From Nereocystis luetkeana (lineage: Eukaryota > Sar > Phaeophyceae > Laminariales > Laminariaceae), in contig JARUPZ010000002.1 of the NCBI GenBank assembly GCA_031213475.1, positions 5,961,049 through 6,025,048 of the forward strand: 64,000 nucleotides of DNA, written 5' to 3'. The notes below the pieces were generated by a model. It was not told the origin of the DNA, did no database searches, and was given only the letters and a program-made list of their open reading frames with translations. Below are positions 11,369 to 23,300 of the stretch, one piece after another (positions within the stretch are counted from its first letter, which is position 1; each line of letters begins with the position of its first letter). The translations under genes and the position numbers were made by a program.

Positions 11369-14300
11369 ATGGTGTCAGATGTTTCCTGCTCAGGAGAGGA
11401 TGGACTCGTTCCTGGCACAGGGTTTGATGGGAAATTTATGTCCGAATCTCTCACAGACCTAGGCGGTGGCGTCGGCAAAAACTGGCCGGAGGACAATCAA
11501 CACGACAGCAGTAGTGTTTTTGATGTGAGTGGGCATGGCGGAGCAAGGGCACTGGCTACCCAGGCCACGAGCGTGACGGATGCCGATGAAGAACTCGGAA
11601 GTACTTTGGACCGACTTTGTGTGGGTGGTGAAAATCCTTCCGAAGCGTCCCCAACTACTTCTCGGAAGGCTGGTCCTGGAGAATTCGAGCTACTCAAAGT
11701 CATAGGAATGGGAGCTTTCGGCAAAGTCCTTCAGGCGAGTTCGACACTTGACCATATACTGCTGCACGAGTACATGGACGCACGTATGTCATCGATGCGA
11801 ACTCGCCGCTCCGGCAAGAGCATGGTGTTGCTGTATTCGCAGGCTACACTCCACGATGAAGACTATAATTTCAGTACCCGGTACAGCATCAGGTAGGTAT
11901 TGGCGGGCACATTTTCATACGTAGTTATGTTTGTGGAATTTTCGTACTTTTTCGCACAACTTATCTCTTCGTATGAGCACTTTTTTGCCAACGTTTAGTA
12001 AGTGGTCGACACGGGAAGCCCGGGCCGGACACACTGGTCGAGGTCCGGGCGCGATCCGTGCAATCTGGAGCACGTGGCGAGCGCTCAAAGCTTTTTTCCC
12101 GGCGGGAGTGGATCAAACGGTCTCCCTGTTTTCATTCATCAGTACGAGAAGCCTTACTTTGTGTACTTCTACGTACCGATGAAATGCCGTCATCTTTTGC
12201 CCTGCCGTGAGTGCCGTACGTACGTACGTACTGGTACCATTTTTTTGCGTCTGAACACAATACTACCTACAACACTACAACCCTGCCGTCCAGAAGCAGC
12301 AGCAGCAGCAGCAGCAGCAGCGGGCAGCCACTTGCGCGTGTGGCAGGCTCACATGCGCGTAGGTCTCCGCTGCACTGCTATGGCTAGATATCTGAGCCTG
12401 AGATCGATAGTCCCGCAACAACACACCACCTCTCTCTGCGAGTAGGTTTAGCAATCTGGGAGAAGGGATCGATAGGGATGTTTTCGACTTGAAAAATGCG
12501 TGGCGTGGTCTGCACTTCGGAATCGTCGTCCGCAACTGAGAAATTTCCCGGTTTGATGCAAACGCGGCGCAGCCGCGTTTATGGCGAGTTTCGGCCCGTT
12601 ATGGCTGCGGTTTGGGGTCAGGGTTAGGGTTAGGGTTAGGGTTAGAGTCAGGGGTTGGGTTGTGTCTTCGCCCGTACCTTGATCCCAATAGGAACCAAAA
12701 CACCTGAACAGCCTACCAACCTAAATATCCCTTCTCCCAGATTGTTAAAGGCCCTCCCTCTCTCTCTGACGCTGTGCGTGATCGTGTGGCCGTACAACAA
12801 GTTGGCTCTGTTGCACACAGCAGTGCGACTCCGGCAACAGATATGAACACCAGCAGCGCATAGAGCGTCCTAACCCCCAGCTAACTACAGCATCAACAGC
12901 AGGCATACCCATGCACGTGTGGTAGACCCGCGCTGTACGGTGGATGGTTGCTTTATATAGGAGCCTGTGCGAGCTATCAAATGACGCTCTGCTTGCTGTG
13001 TGTGGTGTGCGTCGGCACAAATTGATTTCTACTGCTGCTGCTGTGCTCTTCTTCTACTTGCTATATTGTAGATAGACAGCAGCAGAGCAGCAGCAACAGC
13101 GAAGCAGTAGTGCGATGCCCGCAACAACGGAGAGGCCAGTCAGGCAAGTATGTACCTACGAGTACCTGTTGCTCGTTGCTGTTGCCATGTTCGCCTCTAG
13201 GCACCAGGTACACTTCTACTCGCTCGGCTTGCTGCAGTCTGCAGGCATTTTTTGCATGTTTTTTTCTTCGTACCCATGACGTGGAACCGACCCCTTCCTC
13301 CTCTGTGAGCGTACATATGACATGTACACAATCATCGTACGAAGCACAGACTGCTGTTTGCCCTACTGCTGCTGCTGTGCACGACCGGGCTTCTCCCACA
13401 GAGAGCATTAGTGGCAGCGTGATTATTACAGTCAACCGAAAGGGTAGCAGTACACGTCCCTGTTGTTGCGTGTAGTTTTATCTTGCAATGCCGTCATATC
13501 ATGGTATGATATGAGTACGTACATGATACATGTATATGAGCTGTGGTAAGAGGTTCTGCAGCATTTGTTTAGCATAAAAGGCGTCAAAAAAAGACATGTG
13601 TAACACTATGCGCATCTGTGTTGTAGCGAAGGTGTCTGATCCTGGTCAATCATATTTTAGGTATCGTGCTTCGATTCACACGTTCGGTCCCGATTTGTTT
13701 TTTTGCAAAATCAATTTGGGTACTTACACTGAAATTAGGTCAATTTCGATCCCCCACCAAAAATCAGGTCATTTCCGGCCAGCACACAAAACCCAAGTCA
13801 ATTCCGACCACCCACACCAAATACAAGGTCAATTTCGACCACCCACACAAAAAAGGCGACTTGATCTCCACACTAAAAGCGACGTCATTCCGGCCGAAAA
13901 CAAAAAATCATGTCAATTTCGACCATCTACTCAAAAAGCAGGTCCTTTTCGACCCCACACGAAAACGGACTCATTTTCGCCCCGCACACAAAATCCATGT
14001 CAATTTCAACCGTTCACACAAAAACCAAGTCAAGTTTGATCGACGACACAAAAACGAAGTCATTTTTGTCCCACACACACAAAACAAGCCGATTGCAACC
14101 ACCCATACAAATAGCGGGTGGATCACTCCCCACCTAAACCCACGTCATTTCCGGCCAAACACAAAAATCAAGTCAATTTCGACCATCCACACAAGAACCA
14201 AGTCCATTTCAACCCCCACACAAAACCAGGTGAATCAATCCCCGCACTAAATTCACGTTTTTTCCGGCCGAATACAAAAATCAATCCAATTTTGACCATC

Positions 14301-17300
14301 GACACGAAAACCAAGTGCATTTGGATCCCCTACTAAAAAACCAAGTCATTTTCGGTCCGCGCACCAAAATCAAGTCAATTTCGATCACCCACATAAAAAT
14401 AAAGTCAATTTTGATCCCCAACACAAAAACCAAGTCATTGTCGGCCCGCGCAAGAAAAACGAAGTCGATTCCGACCCCCCGCACATGAAGCAAGTCTATA
14501 GATCCCAACACTTCAACCAAGTCAATGTCGACCCCAGCCTAGAAAGGACATCCTTTTCGGCCCTCACACAAAACGAAGTCAAGTTCGATTCTCCATACTG
14601 AAATCAAGTCAATTTCGATCCCCCACTCGAAAATCAAGTAGATCACTAAGGTGAGGTTGAGGGTTCCATTCCCTCCTGCAGTACGTTGCATCTTTTTCTA
14701 TTTCTGCCAATAGATATTTTCCCACTAACTGACTCTCACTGTGTCCAGAATATCACGCGTCTGAAGTATGGGCCGTGTTTCACGCGTGTTGTGTGCAATG
14801 TGTCACTTCGAACCTTTTTTTTGTCGGGAGTCCTCGGTTTTGTGCGGAAGAGGTCTTCTTCACCTTGAGCGACACAACAAAGACATGCATAGACACATAC
14901 CGACACAACGTAATAATGTCTGGCTGAATCACATCCATATACACGACACGATTACTACAGACGATTCCAGAGTAATTCCAAGTATGTTTTGACCCCTAAA
15001 ATGTAGGTGTCGATGCAGTTCTAGAAGCGTCCGCATTTAAAATGCAGGTACTTCATCATGTAATGTGATTTCATATGCTCTAGGGATATATGGGTAATAT
15101 CCAACCAAAGGGTGCATCAGCATGGTCAGCATGGTCAGCATGGTCAGCATGGTCAGCATGGTCAGCATGGTCAGCATGGTCAGCATGTATGGTGTTCGTT
15201 TCGCCCTTGTGCCACTCCCCCAGGCACCTCCCGGAGGGGAACACTGACTGTATTGGAATATTGGTGATTGACGCCTTTATCCGAACTTGTGTTTCCTCCT
15301 ATCTCTCTAATCTGTCTATCCCTTGAGGGATAGTATAGTCTTGTGCGTGCGTATTATACGAGCAGACGAGCAGTCTATTCAGCTATTCCACCAGGCAAGA
15401 GGTCTGCTTGTCACTAGTAATACGTATATTGTACAAGCTTCCCCCTCGGGATGTGGTTGGCTTGAAATCCCGGGGTGTCACATGTTGAAAAAGCGAGAGA
15501 GAACACATAACACAGGCGCTCCGGTTCATACTGGTCCTATTCCTAATCTGCTGGTGTCGGGCCTCTGCAGTTGCGGATGTTGTATCGCTGCTGTCCTGCA
15601 CTGGTGGTATCGAATTTCAGAGGAAGTGTGGGCTAGAATCGTCCTGGCTGCAACTTCAAAAACTTACGGTGTGATGAAGATACGCAGCAGCAAGCAGGGG
15701 GGCGTTACGTCGATGTTCACAAAATCATTGTGCGTACTCACGCATAGTCACGGGAAAACAGTATTGTGCAATACGTTCGGCGTAATTTCGTCTATTATCA
15801 GGGGATATCCATCATTATCCCACGGAGGATGAGGAAGGCGAATTCGGCAGTATGCGTATTAACGCTGGATCTCCGTTTGGCCTATATAATGTTGAACATT
15901 TAAGAATTACTACTGTACCTGTTAGTGCTTCTTCCACTGCTGCCGGTGCATGCGCTGGGCGGTGCCCCGAAGCAGTAGTTCGGCATGTCGGCATTGTGTG
16001 TAATGCGCCCTGTACGTCTGTGGTTTGCGTGCCCTCTCTCGCTGTTTTTTCTTACAGGGTACGGGGACAGACGTAGTTACGGGGAAAATCCAGTTCTGGC
16101 ATTCGTGTTTGGTTACGCGTAATGCATTACGTTTAGGCCGTATAACGGCCATCCCTGGCAGTAGTAGCAGCAGTGTCGAAGCAAGAAATGGCAGATTTTT
16201 TTTTGAATTGCACCTTCTCTACCGTACCGTTGATATACCCTGTGTTCTTGTCGTTCCTACTATTGTAGGATCCTAACACGACTTACACGCGCTCATGCAC
16301 AAACACGCAGCAGCACCGTTCGTCACGAAGGGAAAGCTCAGAGCACATGGCTGCTACAACTTCAAACGCTCACGGTGTTACACACAGCCAGTGGAACGCA
16401 GCAAGCAGCAGATACTGTAGATGCTCTGTATACCACTCTGGTCCTAAATATAACGACCCTTGGTAATCATATTAATGCGTAAACCGTCCGCATTTTCGTA
16501 TTTTCCTGCCAAAAGTGGTAGAAAAGAGAAAGAGAGATAATGTGCTGAAGAAAATGCACATGTCCCGCTGAGAGAGACCGCTGTGATCCTGTTTTCTTCT
16601 GCTGTCGGATCCCAAGGCGACATACACACGCGCGCTCACACTCACGCACACACGCGCATGAACATCGTTCGTGGCTGTCACAAAGGGAATGCTTGAAGCG
16701 CCGCTGTTGTATCGTGCGTGCCAAGCTGACACGAAAGAAGGGCTATTACTATTACTGCTGCTGTGCTATACGGTACTGCTGTAGGATCTCAAGACGACAT
16801 ACACTCTGTAGACACACGCGCACGCTGATGCACTCACACGTAGAGACAACGTTCGTGGCTGTCACAAAGGCTAGCGCTTGGAACTTGGATGTTGCACCGT
16901 GGCTGCCCAGCCTTTGAGGGCTGCTGTGGGCTGTGTGTAGTACTTCGGGAACAGGAGAACAGCACCATGATATCATGACAGTTATTGTTGTGCTGCTGCT
17001 GCTGCTGTTGTGCCGCTGCCGTACTTAGCGGTTGCTTTAAAAATTCTGAGGAATTGCGGGCTGGAATCGCCCGTTGTGTTGGGACGCCCACAGAAGCACA
17101 TACGCACAAACACAGTAGCACCGTTCGTAGATGTGTCACGAAAATAAGACTTCGAAGTATGGCTACTTTTGCCTGTACCATGGATGTTTCAATGTCAAAC
17201 GCTAGAGCTTACAGCACCAGTGTGATGCCTGAACACGGCAGAAAGAGACTGCGCATGATGGCGAAACAACTAAAGCAGAAAGTACACCTGCCCTCTAGGT

Positions 17301-20300
17301 TTCTACTGTTGTAAGATACACACACGGACACGCACGCTCTCACACACACGCAGCAGCACCGTTCGTGACTGTCGCGAAAGGAAAGGTTGAAGCGCGGATT
17401 TTGTACCGTGGCTGCCTAGCCTTCGTGAGCTGCTGCGGTACTTACGAAACAGCAGCAAGCAGCAGCCCGGGGTTTCCCATGGGCCTGCTTGGCTCTAGCA
17501 GATCGGAACAGGTCCCCGTGATTATTTGACAGGTTTCGCAACTTTGAACGCTGAGAGCACGCGCCACGGAGCCCGGCCGGAACCCACACTTGCGCCGCGG
17601 TGTCCACGCGAGCCCCCTGCGTTCCCCGCAGCCGAGAGCACGACAAAAGACCCGCGAACGGAGGTGAAAAGTAAAACTATTCCGGAAAAAATCGATTTGG
17701 TACATAGCAGTATGATACCCGTCCTTGATCCTCGATATCGTGGTGCCGCGCCAACACTGCTGCTGTGCATGTACGGTACGCGACATGTGTTGACAAGGCG
17801 GTTAACAATGTAAGCCCTATATTCGTTGGTGTCTTGAAATATTACGAAGTTACGGGTAGGTTTTTGTGCGGACCTTCGAGACGAAATAATAATTAGAAAT
17901 CGGTAAGTGCAAGCGGGCCGGTACCTAACGATCTACCAGAATGCACTGTGCCCGAGGAGAATAAGAAACTGCCTAAACACCTCCCATGGCCGAATCAGGA
18001 ACCCAACCAAGCTGTCTCCTGTGTTAGTCTCAGTACCAGGGCAGTATTTAGTAGCCACGAAAAGAACGAGGAATCCACAGGTAGCTAGAAAAACAACCGG
18101 CAGCCAGTTCCCCAACCTTTCGTACAATGTACTACATATAGGGAATTCGCGCCCCCCCCCGCCCCCACGGCGGTAGGGTTCAATGAAGCGCATCTGAACA
18201 TAATGTGGCGGGCTTGTACTAAAATGAATGAAAGGAGAGTTGAGAAACAAGCGTAAGGACACATTGTTTCGAGTCAGTTAGCGCTCCATTGACGGATTCC
18301 GTAAAAAAGGGCGGCGTAAAAAAGGGCGGCCTCTGCTGTCGGCGGTTGGCGTGGGTGTCTTTCAGTGCCGTTTCTTTGGGCACTGTTCGAAGCGGGCCGA
18401 GTCGCTCGTGGACTCCTTGAACTCCGCAACGATCCGTACAATCTTGTTGATGTGCACGCTACAACCATCCACACTAATCATACAGAGGGTAAAGCAATTG
18501 CTATATACAAGGTTCCCTTCGGGATGTACCGGTGTTGACGTGAACTCGCGTCATACCAGATACCTGGTATATATGTATCTGAGCCTTTGCGAGGTTCGCT
18601 GGTGTTGCTGTCGCCAGGGGACGCCCTGGGTACATCCCGAGGTTTCTTAGGGGGATACAGATCTCGGGGTATAACGGGTACTGCTGCTTGCGGCTGGGAA
18701 CATCGCCCACATCAGTCAGTCCCGTCTTCTTCTTGACTCCATGGCTGGAATCAACACAGCTGCTAGATCTATTTCATGTTTATCTTCATTCATGTCTACG
18801 AGGGTGACCATCTCACGCTTCAGTGATGCTAGCCCTGAGTTGAGCGTGGTCATACCGGTCCGTCTTGAGAGCAACTATTATGGGAAATTATTTCTGGGGC
18901 CCAGGAGCAGAGTTTTTACGCCGAAAATACGTGTTTCGCTTGGCGGGACTGTCCAAAACACCGGTAGACTCCTCCAAATGCTCACCGGAGTTTTTCGAGA
19001 GCTTACTGGAACAGCTTTCCGTTTCTCCAGAGCATCAGTTTGAATTTTGGCGCAGCCAATCAGTTTTCTCATAAGGATCAAACATTATATTGTTTTTCAG
19101 AACTGGGGGCAGAAATAATGGATCTTCAAAGTTTTTTGGTGAAAAATTATGATGTCCTCAGAACTGGTAAAATGGACGAATAGTCAAAACTTCGACTCTA
19201 TTCAGGAAAGCTCTCGGAAAACCAAGGGGAGCATCCTGAGGAGTTTTCCGGTGTTTTTGGCCGTCCCGCCGAGGAAATCGCGGGTTAGCGGCAAAAATAC
19301 CCAGTTCTTAGAGCCCTTCATGTTTTCCCCTGAGTAGTTGATCTAATAACTTGTGTTTTTTTAAAAGATCGATGTGGGCCACGTGCACCGGGGCTGAAGA
19401 ACTCCCCTTCTTCCTCCTCATCTTCATCAGCAGTCCCACCCGACACAGATGGGTTGCGTATTGAGTCTGTATGGTCAATGGGACCTTCGACTACTTGTCG
19501 ATGGCCCTCCTCACGACGTGAGGTGTGGCCTCCTTCAAGACGTGAGGGGTGACCTCCCTCATGACGTGAGAGGTGTGATCATGGTCCCGGCGACCTTCTC
19601 CGGGACCAGAAGGGCTAGGGGGGTTCCTCCCGTCAGCCGTTGCAGCAGACGGAAGAAACGTGCGGGGGGTTTACAAACCAGCCCGCTCTAAAACAAACAA
19701 AACGCTGCTCCCAAAGAGAGATTCCAAGCCGAGACGCCAAATGTGGGACGGTAGTCCCGCAGCAGGTAATTCTCTTCTCAGATTTGGGTGTGGAGACACA
19801 CCGAGGTGGGGTTGTGTTGTATGGCGTTACCACACTCTCGGGGGTCAGCAACGAAAAGTAATCTCAGAGTGCCCCCGAGGAGGCTTTGAACGATTGTTCG
19901 TAGTGGTAACGAGGCGGTACGATCTAGGGGATGGAATCTGGTATCCACATCGACATAAATTTGTTTGAATCGAGCAAGAATTCTGCGCATGATGAGGTGA
20001 AGGAGTAAGTGGTCCGCTGCTGCTGCTGTTACCGCTGATGTACCTTGCGGGTGCATTCGAAAGTCAGAGGAAGTGTGGGTTGCAGTCATCCACCTTGTGT
20101 TTAGGATGGCACGCACTCACACGACTGATACGCGCACACACGGTACACAGAGAAGAACCGTTCATACTATGAATATATTAGCTGCGACAAAAAAAAACCT
20201 TGAGGGGCTGCTGTTGGACCATGCCGGCCACAATGTCCAAAGCTTTCGGTGTGACACAGTTATGTACACAACATCAGGAGACAGCACACAGCAACTAAGA

Positions 20301-23300
20301 AATAAGGGAAAAGCTGAAATTGCACGTCTCTTCCAGAGACTCTTGTGTCCTGGTTCCTGCTGCTGAAGAATCCTAGGATGACACACGTCAAAAGCATGCA
20401 CACGCGTTTACACGCAGAAGCATTCATGGCTGTCACAGAGGGAAAATCTTGAAGCGTAGCTGCTGTTGTACCGTGGCTTCGTAGCGGCTGCTGTGATACT
20501 TCAGAACCAGTACGTAGAAGAGCGAAGCAACAGTGAAAACTTGAAAAAAAATACACAATGGGGTGTGCATGGGCCTGCTTGGGTCTGGCTCAGCGGAAAG
20601 CGATCCCGCGAAAAGAGCCAGCTCGCCACGACTTTGAACACCCAGACCGCGCGCCACGGAGCCTGGCCGGGGCCCAAACTTGGGTGGGGTGTTCAGGCGG
20701 CCTCCCTGTGTTCCCCGCAGTCGAGATGGTGACAAATGACCCGCGACCGTGAAATAAAAGGTTGCCGATGTGCGAAAGATGTGCAATTTGTATATACACA
20801 TAATGGTATCGTTTGTATTTGCCTGGTGTATCATCCTGTTCTCCGTCTGAATGATCCCTGATGCGTACCTGGTACGTACCAACGAGGAACTGACTTCGTA
20901 CGTACCAGGTACGTATCATGCAGTGTGATCCAGAAGAGATATACGTATCAATCGAGTATCTCAACCAAACAACACCACGAACCGCTGAGGCTACGGCGAC
21001 AAGCACGGCGCAAGTACGCGCTGCACTGTGCCAACCTGCGACATGAAACGCGGTGTCGGAAACACAGACGTGAGGTACTCCCACAGTAGAGCAGTAGAGC
21101 AGTAGAGCATGCATGCAGTAGTGACGGCGCTGCTGCAAAGAGCATGCAATAGCTAGCGCTGAGTAGAGGTTCGTTGTAGACTAAATACAGAGTTAATTAT
21201 TATGTCACAGCACAGGCGCGCCGAAGCTGCCCGAACTGGCGGTTTCGTATCCAAGCTAACCGCCGTACAATACAGTACAAAACCCAATGTCCTTTTGAGT
21301 CGTTCTTGCACTACAAGTATCCTGACAGATAACAAGTGTTTTTTTAGTCGGGAGACAAAAAAAATGGGCATCAAAGCGTACCTCTATTTTTACATCGTTC
21401 CGTGGGCATCAAACGAAATCCCTGACCTACTATTATACGGTAGATAGATTCAAATCATCGAATCAGGTGTCAACTTTTCAGCTCCTGGACATCCTAAAAC
21501 TAAGCTGTTCCCTACTTCCAATCTGTTCTAGGTCTATGCTGGCCACACTCGTAGTATATGAACTGCTTTTACTGCATGTTTCCTGGTATGCACCAAGTAC
21601 TAAATACGAGTATATGACAATAGCGTTGCTGCCCTGAGTATTGTTGTCTGCAACTATCCCCATAAATCCGTAAGAGTAGTGGGAACGACCGCCACCCGAA
21701 CACTCAGAGGAGTACATTCATATTCATACCTTTACATTAGAAATACTAGTTTTGTCGGAAATTATTGTTTTTACGTACCAGATCGACTCCAGATGGACTC
21801 CACCTTGGCGGCTGCCCATTGCCGAAGAGGTCATGATTACTTTGTCAGCCGTCGGTGTCCATTAAAAGCACTGAATACTGGTAACTTGGCGCGTGTAGTA
21901 CATTTGTCGGCTTTGGCGTCTGGATTCAGAGGCTGCATCTTGTTTGCGTATTGGTGGATATTGGACTACTCGGGCATGCCGCGTGGTTCAATTCAAGCTC
22001 ATTTTCTCCCAATTTTGCTTCGTAATTACGTCTTTCATCGGAACTGGTTGTTCCAGGCTGTCATGCCAATCGTGGGGTTACGGGATAAGGTGTGCCCTAC
22101 TGCACAGTTCATGGTCTCGAACGGGGGAGCGATACGTATGCTTGTGTTCCTTTTTGGTATCCTGAGAACTGAGCTAGTTCTCCAGTGTATCGTGTTTTTC
22201 TTTTATAAGCTACTGGCATAAAATACGTACACTAGTCGAGACGACTTCGTGTGAACGCCCAAGAGGATGTTTAATCCGAGCACCTTCATGCCAATTTCCA
22301 GGTTGCAATCAATACGAAACTTTGTCACCTGGTCTCTGACTCATGTTGGATTCCCCACCCAATTCGAGAGATTGCGGGCGGGATCAATAGGTAGGACACA
22401 GCACGTGCGCAATCGACCGGTGCCTAGTCTCGTCTCGTGCACAAGATATTCTTCGTGGTCGACGTTTTGCTACTGCACCCTTGAAGTGTGCAATCTGCCT
22501 AAAAAAATGTGGGGTCTGCCTATAGAAGTTGCCGTTTTGACCTGTCTCTACCGGTTGTTCCGAAACTTTAACGTAGACCACCGATTGCGACATCTAATAT
22601 GCAGGCTTTCGCTGCAGAGGGGCAAAAGATAAATACGGGGGACTTGCGGTCCGAATCCCATTATGGCTGTGCGTATGGGATATTTAGGATCGGAATCCGC
22701 TTCTAGCACTGCGTCGCGCACGGCGTCCACCCTGTTATTTCGGGTTGCAGTACCATGGAAGTCGTTGCACTCGATGGTATACTCGTTGGTTGCTTCATAC
22801 GCCAGGTACACGGCAGTTGTACTGATGGCAATTACATACAGACCGCCGATGTGACACGTACCAGGTATATACTTTCCAGGGTGGATGTAGGCTCTTCGTT
22901 ATCCTGTAAGCGAGAACCCGCTGCTACTATTCCGTCGCGCAACACGGGTTCCTACGCTCGGAATGCACACCCCGGGGCGTTGACGATTGTTGTCGATACC
23001 TTGTTCAGTTTAGGGTAGTACTCGTACTGATATATTGGAAAATAAAATACTTGCGGTATAGTTTCCACCGGAGATGCGTGCCAAAGTTAGTCTCCAGCTT
23101 GCGCTAAGGTTTCTACTCAGCAGAATGCAGTACAGCTTCAGCTTGCCAGGCGCAACGATGACATGTTTTTTTGTCACTACTCTGGTAGTACAACAGCACA
23201 TTCACATACGCTACGAATGCGCTCTACTGTCTATTTGCATCAACCCACAGCAACGCATTGCCCACATAGCTGGCCCTTGGTGTGTTCTGTCTTCTTCTAC

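Noticed and set aside
13596..14250. Long Lys/His/Thr-rich open frames over the 30-bp minisatellite
   Set aside because: The openness comes from the repeat unit lacking stop codons. Frames are open in parallel and the units vary in length, so no frame is maintained.
15090..15326. Open frame encoding Trp-Ser-Ala repeats
   Set aside because: It arises from the 9-bp tandem repeat only. The flanks show no coding character.
21679..22221. 180-codon open frame on the plus strand
   Set aside because: It has no recognisable domain, many Cys/Phe/Leu residues typical of non-coding translation, and lies inside kinase intron 1 with no splice or homology support.
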